NCBI GenBank assembly: GCA_905221605.1
Contig: CAJNDS010002647.1
Location: forward strand, 189,001 to 253,000
DNA length: 64,000 bases
Source of the DNA: Symbiodinium natans
Lineage: Eukaryota > Sar > Dinophyceae > Suessiales > Symbiodiniaceae
Direction of reading: 5' to 3'
Under the pieces are notes generated by a model. That model was not told the origin of the DNA, made no database searches, and saw only the letters and a list, made by a program, of their open reading frames with translations. Position numbers and translations under genes: made by a program. Below are positions 22,208 through 34,089 of the stretch, one piece after another; within the stretch, counting starts at the first letter, position 1, and every line of letters starts with the position of its first letter.

Positions 22208-24511
22208 TCAGGCAAAGCCGCAGAGAGCACCTAACTTTCCCTGCTGGGATTGTAAGAGCGTGTAGAACTCGTCAAAGTCGAGACCGCCGCCTCCATCCAA
22301 ATCGTGCTCAGCCAGCAGCTTGGGGACTTCGAACGGCGACATTTTGATGCCGCTGAATAGGAAGCAGGTGAAGAGCTCGCTCTGATCAATCTTACCGCTC
22401 CCGTCACGATCGAACATTTTGAAGATTTGCTCTGCATTGTGCCTGTTGTCAAACTGTTTCTCAGTATCGAAGTGATCTGGGACATCCTCCTCTTCCTCCG
22501 ACTCATACTCTTCATAGGCAACACTCTCTGCATCACCATAGGGCTGGAAATGGAAGTCGCGGCCGTCGTCGGGATCGGGCGTGAAGTCTGCATCCGTAAG
22601 GCCAACGATGCAGTACTGGCCCAAGAAGTTGAAGTCCGAGTTGCAGATGTAGTCAAAAGGGACGTAGGCATAACCGCGGTCACCCCAAGAGGTTCCCCAG
22701 CTGTTCCTGACAATGAAGCATTCCTGGGCAGGAAGAGGCCGGAGGAGCCAGGTTGATAGCAGAGTCTCATGATGTCTCCTATGGCTCCTGTGTCTAAGCA
22801 AAACCCCAAGCTCAACGGTTCCCGAAGTCCCGTCCTGCCGGTCATTGTAGCCCACGATAAGCATCGCATGCAGGCCGTGCTCGGAAGACTGGGGGTCCGA
22901 GGGATCCGGGGTCTTGATGCCACCACCCGGGAGAGGCTTGAAGAACCTCGAGAGAGAGAAACGGTGCTGCTGACAGTGCTATACATGGGATCGAGCCTCC
23001 CTGCTCGGGGCCAGGCTGGGAAGTCAACTTCAAGCCAAAGACGATCGGATGTCCTCCCACAACTTGCCAACAATATGAACCTCATAAACCTCGAGTGACA
23101 CGCAAAAGCAAGTCGCCTTCTGCGAGACACTCTTTCATTGCATCCAAGTCGACAGGGATTTCCTTGGATGATTGGATGTACGTGAAAGCCCGAATTTCCC
23201 CCAATCATGTCCAAACAATCTCCCGTCGTAACCAGAGCGCCCTGGACTCGGCGACCTTGAAGCGGACCTGGGAGCGAACTTTAAATGAGCCAAGAGTAGA
23301 GTCCAAGTCATGGCCGGGCTTTGGAATGCAGGGATGGTGGGGAGGGGGTCTTCCACGGGTCTCCTCTTGGACTGGGGTTGCGGCAGCCTCATCAAAGCAG
23401 GAATCGTGGGGCGTGTCATTGACATGGCGCTCTGAGAATGGCCAGTTCTTCTCCAGGCAGGCCCCTTTCCTCATGGCATGAACCGGTCGCTGGATTCTGC
23501 AGGGGCCAAGCACGCGGTGGTGGCTAGTTTCAGCATGAAAACATCAAGCGAGTCAGGCTATTTCAGCTTAGCTTCACCTCCAGGGCACTAATGGCGCCTC
23601 CTAAGGTCATACCCTCGTCCTTCGGCTTAATCGTTGTGTCCTGTATGCGGCAGAATTGGTGCGCCCAAGAGTCCAATCAACAATATGCAGGACATCTGCA
23701 GGAGCTCCGTCCTCATGGAATATCACCTGATCCTTCTTGCGCCCGACATAGTAAATGAAAAGCCGCGAAATATCTGCAATGCTGTCCCCGGTTTGCATTG
23801 AATGACGCTTGTTGATGTACCTGCAGCTAAAAACGATTCTGGAGGTATGAGGCAAGATGGTCACCAGATGCTACCAGCTTGCCGTATGGTATCTATAATT
23901 CGAAATTAAGCGTATATGTATATATATATATATATACATATATGCACTATGTATGTCCACACCTCACGCGACTCAGGAGGGCACTCGTAGGCACCCGCCA
24001 CAGCATTCGCGCAGCAGCTGTTAGTCTGAGCCTGGTCCTCGTGGTCTTAAGAGTTCAGACAGACGGCAGGCTTGAACTCTGATGGCGGAACGCGCAACCC
24101 AAGCAAAACCCATGTCCTCCACATGCGTCATGTATTTCCGCAGGTCGACCTTGTCCGGCACATCCTGCGATGGGATGTTCATTCCCACGAGAGATATGTA
24201 AACTGACCTGAAAGTCCCTTCACACTTCTGCCCTTCCTCATTAGTCGGGCGATACGCAGACACCTTCACGGGGCTCACTTGGTGGGGAACCATCCCGAAC
24301 CTTGGGCTTCGAGCTGCTGTGATCTGCTATGTGGACTCGAACACGCTGAGTTATTGTGGCCTAAGGTGCTGAAAATTGTAAGACAATGCCAATGCTCGCA
24401 TCCGGGGGGCGGAGCAAACTTCTTGCCGTCAACGACATACTTCTTGGTGCCCTGGCGAGCTGCATCAATCAGAAACGGGACCACCTGGCCCATGAGGTCC
24501 TCTGGACCCAC
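22208..24511 (-). CDS. Papain-family (C1A) cysteine peptidase with C-terminal EF-hand pair
   Basis: Ten exons: 24511-24403, 24277-24111, 24031-23985, 23820-23706, 23489-23388, 23267-23241, 23162-23117, 23053-23005, 22946-22835 and 22723-22208 (TGA). They join to 1290 nt, exactly 430 codons. An upstream start exon is still missing. In order: VDLRKYMTHVEDM leads to the nucleophile motif QTNSCCANAVAGAYEY. Then come SRLFIYYVGRKKD, GACLEKNWPF, PVDLDAMKECLAEGHPIVF, the histidine motif LHAMLIVGYND and the asparagine motif IVRNSWGTSWGDRGY. The whole catalytic triad is intact. A linker with a run of acidic residues (EEYESEEEEDVPDHFD) precedes two EF-hands with complete loops, DRDGSGKIDQSE and DLDGGGGLDFDE. 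This suggests a protease controlled by calcium. Introns start GT, GC or GA; the 24110-24032 intron is irregular. The border between exons 4 and 5 (23706/23489) is the least certain. Confidence 0.93.
23912..23944. repeat. TA dinucleotide repeat in an intron
   Basis: (ta)n microsatellite inside the 164-bp GT-AG intron 23984-23821 of the peptidase gene. Confidence 0.9.
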
Positions 24512-27500
24512 CTGACACAGGCCAACAACATTGCGCTGCATCTATGTCTGTCTGCCTCTGCCGGCTGCTTCTCTTTCAGTCTTCTATCTCAATCTCTCTG
24601 CATCTGTTTGTACGTATACGGGCATGGTACGTAAACGGGCACGGTACGGGCATGGGCGAACGGTCAGCCAAGCAGGCAGCCATCGCACATTTGCACTGCA
24701 ACTTCAAGCATCGAGGAATACGGCACAGTGCAGCCGGACCCCCCGCCCCCCCCCAAGGCCCGACCCCGCACCCCAACCTTGAACGAAGGGCCGGCGCCCA
24801 TGCTGGCTGTCTAATGCAGCGGGCCTTCCCGCAAATCTGAATCTGAGTGCTCGAGCCGATCTTTCGCGGAAGGTCGGCGGCTGGCACTGATAAAGACATG
24901 AATTCAGATGACAGTTTCATGCTCTACATGAGCTGCAAACACAACAGCAAACTCCGCATGCCTCTGCACGCTGCTGGCGTCAGTGCCTGCAGAAACTCCA
25001 CTCTCACCAAGGTGCCCTTAAAGGCACAGAAGTCCCTCAGCAGCCCGTTTGCGCATCCACTGTCAAAGAGTGTATGCCTCCGCCTAGAAGGAGCTGATGC
25101 TTCAAACACTCGGCAGAGCAATACTCAGACACCCGTCAACCGAACGCAAGGCCTCGACAGCTGAACGCCGTGCTGCCACGCATCCGGCATCCGCACGACC
25201 TACTGTACCATTACCCGCTGCTAGTAATGCAAAAGCTTGCTGCAAAGCAGAAGGGCAACGTTCTGAAAATGTTCTGTCCCCACGCACAGCTGTGAGTCGC
25301 GGGCTGCCCGTTGCAACCTCCAGCAAGGCATCGACCACGCAAAGACCTTGAGAGAAATCGAACTCGTGGAGACATTGAAGCTAGTCTCGCTCGCCTACTG
25401 CACTTAGATTTCACAAGTGCCGTTTCGCCGCCATCCATGTGAGCCGTCGGCACACCTGCACGGCACGTAACATGATGGCGGATGGCGACCACATGTAACC
25501 TGGCGTGACAAATCTGCGCCGAGAGGCGTCTGAACAAGCAGAGCAAGCTCTGGTCTCCTTCCCCCGGCTTCCCAACCCTTTTATGAACCGGGAATTGGCC
25601 CTGCCCTGTGGGACCTGCCCGAACCCCTTGGAGGAGCCGCAAAATCATGCCAAAACCCGATGCTGAAGGCCGTGGGCCCCTCCCACAGAGACCATGTCCA
25701 AAAACACAAAAATCACAAACCACCTCATCCCCTAAAACACCTCTGTGCGCTGACCCCCGCCCCCCCTGAGACCTTCCCGGCTGCCGAGGCGGCGTGCCGA
25801 AGCGTTTTACAATTGCATCGTTCCGACTTGACCAGACTCGCAGAGGATATGGCCTTGCCGGCTCCGCAGCCAAGGCTTCAGAGGTCAGAGGCCCTCGCCG
25901 AATGCCATGCTAGGCTAGCTGCTAAGCGTTGCCTATTGCCACAACCAGACTGCGCTGTCAAGGCCACGACTCTTGCAATGCATGTCGACTCGCTACCGAG
26001 CACTCTGCATGTCAAGCTGCTCCGAATAACTATCCTAGAAGCATGCCCCCCCCCCAGGCAGTGCAGCCCGAGCCAACTGGCGCGTGCAGTGACTGCAGCA
26101 GCGTGTAAACTCCCAAGCCATTTCAACAGCCCAAATGCACTGAAGCTGCTTCCCTCCGCGCACGAATCTGGGACGCAGAAAAATGTGAGCCTTTGATACT
26201 ACATGGTATCAATACGATGTAAAGTTAGAAGGTGATTGAGAGACTCTTGACCAACTCTACAACTCTAAAGGCCTGGCAGCTACTTGCTGCTTGACCTCCT
26301 CGGAGCGCGTGTCCCTTGGCAAGTCAAGGTGCCCGTGTCTTGATTTTCTAAGGTTTCCTCACGGCCCACAGCAACATTGAAGAGCGACACCAGTGTAAAG
26401 TCACAAGCCTCTTGATGTTCTTCTGCTTGGAGCGCGTCTTGGTCTTCCTCCTCGACCACTCCTAAGCGAAAGATCTGGCTCCCTCTGCAAATCTCAAGGG
26501 CTAAATTGAAAGCTTCAAAGCATCCAGCCGTAGACTTTCTTTTCGCTGCAATGCGGGCTGCTTTGGATTGATGGTCGGTTTATGATATGAAGCAAGTATG
26601 GCCTGTGAAGGCAACTCTAGCGTGCTGCCAGCTTGTTTGTTGTTCTCCTAGCGCTTAACAAGCACTGGGATAGGGGCTGTGCACTGACAGCTGGCATTGC
26701 GGGCAGCACACAATGAGGCTGATGTTCAAAACTGAAGCGCGAGCAGAGTCACAACTAGTGCTCGCGACGGACAGGGATGCGTTTTACACCAGCTACGGGG
26801 CACTCCAAAGCAGTGCCTCGTAGTTCCACGCGAAAAAGGTTGACATCAAGCCCTAGAAGCAGGCGACGCGATCCAGAAAACCAGCTCTCGAACTTCAGCA
26901 GCACGTGGAGCAGACAAGAAGGCGGAATTCCAAGTTGATGTTCAGGATTCAGGGCGCTGAGCAACTACCCCCAGTGCTCGTACCGGTGACGAAGCTGTTG
27001 GATCAGTCGGCCTCTCCCTCGGGCCTGTCGGTAAAGTACGCGGCCTGACACTAGCTCTTGTCAGACACCGTCTCAACGCCTGGATCAAAAGGTTCCTCAG
27101 CTTCGCCGGCAACTGTACATACCTCGAAATGACAGCGTCCGAACGCACACGCCAGAAAATGAACCAGCATGAAGCATCACCAAAGGTACTGCGCCCTAGT
27201 ACCCTAGAGTGAGATCAAAATGCTCCGGATAAAAAAGGCGTGAGCATCTCCCACAGGATACTGCCAGGGGTGCCTAGCTGATCGGAATTGTAGCACCTTC
27301 CATGCTCCAGTTCGCCAACACAAAACCTACAAAGCACAATAATCGCTTAGTCAAGCAAAATTGGGTCCAGTATGGTTCGGGCATCTTGGAAAAAGGCTCC
27401 TCCAGTCCTTCCTTGTTCACATGTTCTCTTGGACATTCTTGCCCGAACCACGGAACCGAGGCGATGAACAGCAGATCTCGCATGCGGTATTCTGGCGACC

Positions 27501-28200
27501 GCTGCACTGGGCAATAATCGTTGCTGGTCCATTTAAGACATTCAAGCAAGTTTACCACCACCCGCGCGGGGCCCCGTGATCACTGTGATCTCCCTGCTTA
27601 CTCTGAATTTACCCAGTCCAGCAGCCAGGGACGCCTCTACGCCCACAAAAGGAAGCACCGTCCCAAGCAGGTTGCTCTCTAGTCTCGCTAGTTCCCCTGC
27701 AGACTCTTGTCATACTAAAGTCTCTTCCCCAGTGATTCAGGCCGATGATATCACAGAGTCAGTCGCGCTCGCAGGACAACCCACGGCCTACTTGCTTATT
27801 CCGATGTGATTGCTATTCATGGGCTACCGACCATGCTGCCGACACTAATGGCGACTGCTTAGCCAACTTAGGCCGACCACCGACAACTTTTGCAGGTAAC
27901 CTGCTCTGACGCTGGCCCACCAGCGCCCCGCCGACGGGACCAGAAGTCGCGCATCCCTGCCATCCAGAGGATGGGGCTTCTCCCTTCTGCTGATGGGGGG
28001 GAAGTTCAGGGAATACAACTCTCAGGACCGGATGAAAGCTGGGACAACTCAAGGGCAAGCCTTGCACGGGATGTACTAAGGACTGTGATTCTGAAGCCAT
28101 TATATTGAAAGCACCTGATATCCTTCAACCCACAGACAAAGCGCGCACTGCCCGGCGCATGAAAGCCCTGCAATCTGGCGTAACTAAAGCAAAAGCCACC
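24512..28200. other. Stretch without a firm gene
   Basis: Upstream exons of the peptidase gene may lie here but none was recognised. A plus-strand frame at 25660-26196 (178 codons) and minus-strand frames at 26755-27148 and 27274-27561 are only weakly protein-like. A diverged dispersed repeat occupies about 25550-25820. Confidence 0.4.
25550..25820. repeat. Diverged dispersed repeat, copy 1
   Basis: Shares with 42120-42385, in the same order: tggtctcc...cttcccaaccc, then ccctgccctgtgggacctg, then cggctgc(c/a)gaggcggcg followed by agcg(t)tttacaatt. The intervening sequence has diverged. No transposon gene or terminal repeat was seen. Confidence 0.6.
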
Positions 28201-28205
28201 ATTTG

Positions 28206-28251
28206 CCCTAAACCTTAAACCCCAAACCCCAAACCCTAAACTCTAAACCCT
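28206..28251. repeat. Telomere-like CCCTAAA repeat
   Basis: About seven imperfect ccctaaa/ccccaaa units immediately before the poly-C run. Confidence 0.75.

Positions 28252-28253
<2 letters not shown>

Positions 28254-28333
<80 letters not shown>
28254..28333. repeat. Homopolymer of 80 cytosines
   Basis: Eighty consecutive C bases. The true length is unreliable in any sequencing technology. Poly-glycine frames across it were ignored. Confidence 0.9.
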
Positions 28334-28334
<1 letters not shown>

Positions 28335-30299
28335 CCTTCCGGGCGTCTGCTCGGCTCGGCATCCCAGGAGCAAAAGATGCCACGAGCTTCCCCCAGTCAG
28401 ATGTTGAACCCGATGAAACGAGGAACTCAGGGGAGAACCAACAACTTGATGCTTCCTGATAAATTTGAGGCTTCCTGACACATTCATGTGATACATCATA
28501 TGATACAACACATGATACATCATGATACATCCTTTCCTGATCCTTTCCTGCCTTCTGGGATGGCAAGGCGTCTCCTGAAGAGAAGGAAGCATGTCCACAC
28601 CCGTTGCGCCCGTTTCGCACTAAATTGGCACAGGTTAGTCTGTACAGGGTAGCAGCTACAGGTCAAGTCAAGTGCGTGAAAACCCTTCGTGTTCCAGCTA
28701 TAGCAACCAGGACCTAAGGCGCGACAAGGTGCGGAAGCACTCACATAGCAACAGAGAACACTGCGTAGTGCTGCATGTCGTCGCAAAAAGGAAGCAGAGC
28801 CCACTGTGCTGCAGGGCATCATGCGCAACAGGAATAATTGGCAAAGCTGTGCCGGAAACAAAGCTGAGTGTCCAAATGCGTCACCCCATGCCCCGTGCGT
28901 CGTCCAAATATCCCTGTTGCAAGCATGGCGGCCGGGGCTTCAGTGCATCACCGCACTTTCGGAACTAACTGCAATGGAGGATGTTTTGTCAGAAACATCC
29001 TGAAGTCACCAGCCGCTCTACTGTTGCCATTTCTAGGCGGGCTTTGCAGACTCAGCATCATTAGAAGGGCGAACCTCCGAAAGTGGTAACGGTAAAGGTG
29101 GGTTGAGCTGTGCCTTACAGTACACACAACTGAGTCTGCAAACTCCAGAGCTCACGAACTGCTCCATGTGGAGCCCGCGCTAGATGGCAACAGCTGCTTC
29201 TGCATATTTTTAATTTGGGAAGATTTTTTTGGCAGGCGTTCTCGCTCTGGCTTTTTCTTTGTTTTTGTGGCAAGTCACTTGCCAGGATTTTTCGGCTCAG
29301 TTTCTGTTTTTTTCTTTTTCATTTTCTGGCACAAGGTTGGAGCATCTCGTCGTCAATGATGCATCTGATGCAAGCCCACCTGCAAGAAGGCGTATCAACC
29401 ATAAATCTCCTTTACTCGCAAGCACAATTGCCAGCACACGGCCTGTGAAAGCAGGGCCTGCATTTTCTGCCATCGTTCCAGGCCTCAGGAATGGAGTCCA
29501 ACTAAACGCCTTGTATCACTTTTGATGCCTAGTCAGCGACATACAGAAGCTCTGCAAGCACTTGGACTGAGCCCCGGAGTAGACTCAGCAGACATATGTG
29601 GACATCTAGCCGCGCCTTCTGGGTCCACTTTCCATCGGTTTCGCTCTCGGCGTAGGTGCTTGCCGCGACATTGCCCTCCCAGGGCCGTTGCAATCCGTTG
29701 CTTAGTTAGCCGGTGCCGCGGATCACGAATAAGAGACTTGAACGTCAGGCGTGTTGGATTTTAGCAGCAAACTACCAGTTCGTAAACAAACACAAAGTCA
29801 GATGGCATTGAACTCAAACAAAATGAGAGTCGAACTCCGACCGTTCGGCACCTGACAAACTTCGATTGGCTGGCCTCGAGTGAACACTGGCTGCAGGATG
29901 GCCAAGCAAACAAAGTCACAAGCGTGGTACCTTGGCGACCACATCTGGCTCCGCCAACACATTTCGTGGCACCGAAGGCAGTCACTGCCAAATTCATCCG
30001 GAAGCTACACTTTAATCATGGGATCCAGCAGGAACTATGATTATAACGACGAACACGCCGACCAAGTAGCCAGTGCTCTGTGGACGTCGACTCCCAAGGT
30101 GTAAGCAGGCCATCGCTCCATCGAACCTCTGCAGGGGTGAACACGGTTTGCTTGCTGGACGTTGGGGCCAGCAAATTGTCTTGCTCTTGTTCTCGTGTTT
30201 ACTCAGTTATACTCAGTTACTGCGCCACGTAGCTGTGCAAGCGCTATGCAATGCCGTGCACATGAAGGGCAAGCGACTGAAAACTTTGCATTACATCCT

Positions 30300-30930
30300 C
30301 CCCCATATGCAGTAAAAAAGAAGCGGCCATGAGCCTCGCAAAGCTGCAGGGCGAAGGAGCTGACGCCGTCCCGCCGATGCAGGAATGGGGCCGTCCAGCC
30401 ATGCTTGGGCACCACCTGCATCCAGCAACATGCAACAATGCAAACACCTCTGGAAGCATGAAGGCAGCAGGCTTCCGTCACATAGCATGGCAGTCGTGTC
30501 TGCAAAACTTTGCACATGGAAGATGGTGTGATTGGTGCCCTGTGCTCTGCACTGCTCTGCCTTCTGGAGGATGCCGACTGCCAGCTCACCATCTCGAAGA
30601 ACGATCACCTCAATGTCAGCCCATTGCCGATCGGGTAGCTGACAAAGCGCTCGCTTCCCCGCCTCCCTCACGGTACTTACAGTCTGTATATATATATATA
30701 TATATATCTCTCTCTCTATGTACATTTGTCCATTTTTTATAGTACCCCCTAAGCTGGGAAAACGCCCCAGCCCGGACAAGTTGCTTTTGATATCTTTTGC
30801 CAAGGCGGCCAAGGAACTGCAACAGGCTGCGAGGGAGCGGCCGCTGGCATCGTGTTGCATGGTGTGGAAGTCTCCATAAAAAGCTCCTGAGAGAGCTGAA
30901 AAGAGAGCGTTCATGTTCATACTATTCATA
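30300..30930 (-). CDS. Unidentified candidate exons flanking a TA repeat
   Basis: Minus strand: about 30930-30780 contains NALFSALSGAFYGDFHTMQH and AACCSSLAALAKDIKSNLSG; about 30650-30500 contains LPDRQWADIEVIVLRDGELA and VGILQKAEQCRAQGTNHTIF. They are separated by a probable intron holding the (ta)n run at 30685-30707. No family was recognised. Confidence 0.4.
30685..30707. repeat. TA dinucleotide repeat
   Basis: (ta)n run followed by a short ct run, probably intronic. Confidence 0.9.
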
Positions 30931-31400
30931 TGCAGACATGACGTCAAAGAGAGCTTGTGATGCGCGGTGAAGCGCGGTGCCCAGCCTCCAGCGCTTCGGC
31001 TCCGAGCTCCGGAGTGTCCTCGCCAGAGGCCTGGGCTTCGGATCCCGGAGTCCGGAATATTCGTGGAACTGGAATGCCCTGTTCATCTCTGTTCACTCTA
31101 TTCCAATCTGAGCTACGAGAGCCGATGCAGAGAGGCGCTGGGCACGCTGGAGCTCGTAGGCTTGCAGGAGGCCTGTCTGGGGAGGCTGCAATCTCAGCTT
31201 GCTTGCTAATGGCATTGCTAAACTCTTCGCTTAGCTCGCTCTCACCCCACCCTCGGCTCGGAAGGCACACAACTCAGAAGCGACCATGCCCCAGCTCCGA
31301 GCCCCGCACGCGTTGCTGCCGGCAACTGCGGCGCCTTTTGAAGGGGCTTGTCGCTGATTCTTTGGTGAGGAGGCTTCCGGGCCAGTAAGGCCGTATGACG

Positions 31401-31473
31401 TCTCGAGGCGTCTTGATATGTCTTGATGCGTCTTGATGCGTCTTGACGCGTCTTGCTGCTTCTTGGTGCTTCT
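31401..31473. repeat. 10-bp tandem repeat, about 7 copies
   Basis: Units of the form tcttgatgcg in register every 10 bases, increasingly diverged toward the right end. Confidence 0.9.
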
Positions 31474-31605
31474 AGCGAGAGGCGGAATCACCAACTCAGC
31501 CGATAATGCGACTAAACCATTCATGTCTTGGGGTTCTGGGGGGCTAGCGGTATCGGAAAAGGTCTTGGGCTCTGTGGGCTGGGTTCATGTCTGCACCCAG
31601 TGTTA

Positions 31606-32170
31606 AGCCACTAAGTCAAGCTCGCGACGCAGCTGTTCATACTTGCCCTTGAATAAACTTGAGCAGACACCCGCAGCTACGAGTATCTTCCGTTGATTTT
31701 CTTCTTCGGCCGACTCCGACTCCAGACATCCAGGGATCGGACCAGCTCGCTGGGCATGACCCCAAAAGCCACGGACGTCTCGCACGTGGTGGTCGGGTCA
31801 AGAACGGACAGTCCACCTTGGACGAAAACAGACAAGCCCCTTGCAGCACAACTCCCATTCCTGAGCCGGGATGCCATAAGCCTCATCGGATGCGTATTGA
31901 TATGCATCCTGCAACAGCCCAGCCGGAATTCCGACCAGGAAGGGCATGCGCAGCAACCCTAGCAAACAGACCACAGCCTCGTAGGCTGGGAGAGGCTCAA
32001 AAGCTGTGCTCATGCCATCCTTGTTTTGGCTTCGGTCCGGTTCTCTCACTTCAGATGCTGAGCTTGCCTCATTTTTGGAAGCCCAGCGGCAGGCCCCATG
32101 CAGAAGGACAGGGTCCCAGAGCTTGCGCCAGGCGTAGCAAAGCGGTCAAAGAAAGCTGCCAGCGCGCTCA
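31606..32170 (-). CDS. Unidentified membrane-protein candidate, 3' part
   Basis: On the minus strand, about 32010-31877 reads STAFEPLPAYEAVVCLLGLL, then a further hydrophobic stretch to QDAYQYASDE before AG|GC. About 31790-31720 reads FGVMPSELVRSLD, and about 31715-31606 reads SAEEENQRKILVAAG...KYEQLRRELDLVA and a stop. The last part looks like a true C-terminus. The frames differ, as expected for exons. No family was recognised. Confidence 0.4.
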
Positions 32171-32859
32171 GCAAGGCTCGGCCAGATCTCTCCTGGATGT
32201 GAATTTGGCATCATGCTTCTGCTGTGAACCACCATCACGTGCAGGGCAAGCGAACAGGATCGGCCTACCCTGCAGAAGAATGGGCAGCAATGGTGCTGAG
32301 AGCAGCCCTTGCGAAATCGCAACAAGTTGCCTGTTCCTACTAGGTGCAGCTCTATTAACTGTTCTTGCAGATGGGGCCGACAGCCGAGCCGTAGAGTCCG
32401 TAGAGTCCTGCTTGGACTCTTCGTTCACAAACAGGGTGCATCGAAGCACCTTGGATCAAAGATCGCCGACACGCACTATGGTATGTGCCATGATACTGTG
32501 AGGCATGCCGGGCCACATGCAGCACCATCAGTGTCCAGACAACTGTGGGATACCCGCCTTCCTGCCAGCCATTGCCAGCTGCAAGAAGAGAACAAGACAT
32601 GTGACAGGGCAAGCACGCCAAAGCACATTTGAATCACGGTTTCTCAAACCTCTTTCCTCAGCCTCCTAAGCCAAGCTTCCCTCAAAACCCTCTGCACATG
32701 CCAAGCTTGCCTTCGGCACAGGGATATTCCGGCGCCGCAGCCACCACTTGATGCACCGCAGCGCCGTTGCCTACTACAGCTCCATGGAGACTCCATGCCC
32801 CCCACTTGTTGAATTGCTCTGCCAAGTCTGAGGTTGAACCTGCGGACCTACTGGCCACT

Positions 32860-33894
32860 CAGCAAACAGCGCAGGCACGACACCTCCAGGCCGCTACTCC
32901 ATTCATCAGTCTCACCCTGCAGGGGCAAAGGGAGCTTCTCGACGGGGTCCGCGGCGGCTGCATAGGGGTCCCAGTGCCAAAGGCTCTTGAACCACAGCCT
33001 CAGCTGCAGCACTCCATGCTTTTTCGATGCATTTCTAACACTTTTAGACCAATCCGTCCACCTGACTTTGCACATCGTTTGCACGCACAGTTTCCAAGGT
33101 TAACCAAGCAGCACATGCCACTCGCCCAGCGGCTGATCAATTGTAAGGTCCTTTCAAAAATCGAGGCCAGCTGTTGCTAGTTGCCTGGGCCATACTGGCC
33201 ATGTGCCCATCAAGAGCTCAAACTACTTGATCATGCCAACCCATAACTTCGGGCGAACCATATTTGCCATCAGCTCGGATTGGCAAGCAGGCTGGCCGAA
33301 CGCATTGGCAGACAAAACGTCACAACTGGTGCTGGCACTGCTCATGGTTTGATCAAGAAGTTCTGTGGAGTCGACGGCGTTTCATGTGCAGACAGGCATC
33401 CAAGGAGAGGCGCCCATCTGCCGACCTTGTCATTGTGTTGGCGTTCAGGAGATATGGGACCGAAGTGGTGACCGTCGACATTTCTGACTCGGGGCTTTAA
33501 GGCTTTTGCTTTTTCGACTCAGGCGAGGTGACTCAGATGCACTTTCCTTCCTGACTTGACGGTCAACAGCCACACACAACAGCCAAAAGCTGCCCTGAGA
33601 GTGCTGCAGGACCGTGAGGACGGGGACGCGCGCGCAATCCACGAGCTGCAGTTTCAGTGCCTCTGAGCTTCGACAGGAGCTTTCAAAAACTAACGACACA
33701 CGATGCTCTAATGTTCCACTATCCCACTCTGCGTAATTGGGCCCTTTACCGACTTTATCAGCCCATGTTCGTACATACATCCAACGTCAGCGTCAGTTGT
33801 GATGCAGGCCATGCCGAGATGCCGGGTCTTCGAGCGCCAGGGCCTCCGTCACTTGGCGGAGGGCCTCGATGGGATCGGGAGCTGGGTGTTCCAT
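32860..33894 (-). CDS. Candidate gene downstream of eL34, unidentified
   Basis: A likely first exon starts at Met 33894 (EHPAPDPIEALRQVTEALAL), only 196 bp after the eL34 stop. Further protein-like blocks on the same strand are about 33660-33540 (SSEALKLQLVDCARVPVLTV) and about 33060-32890 (LWFKSLWHWDPYAAAADP, ending GLE before AG|GT). They could belong to one gene with the block at 31606-32170. No family was recognised. Confidence 0.4.
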
Positions 33895-34089
33895 GCCGTC
33901 TTCGCCGTAGCTGCTGCCTCGGATGTTCGAGGCAGCGCTCATTGTGTGTTGATAAGAGCTGGGTCATGAAAAAACCCACGTCCACGCATCACAAAAGCCG
34001 CCTGGCATTCTTGGCAGCAGCACGCACTCTCTTTCACTGGCGCCGTGCCATGCTGTGCTCCTCTGACCCTACCAGCACCCTCACCGCCC

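Noticed and set aside
22231-23214. 327-codon frame on the minus strand
   Set aside because: It lies in the wrong frame relative to the peptidase motifs; the real exons use other frames across this region.
28236-28620. Poly-glycine frames
   Set aside because: They read through the 80-base cytosine run, whose length is unreliable.
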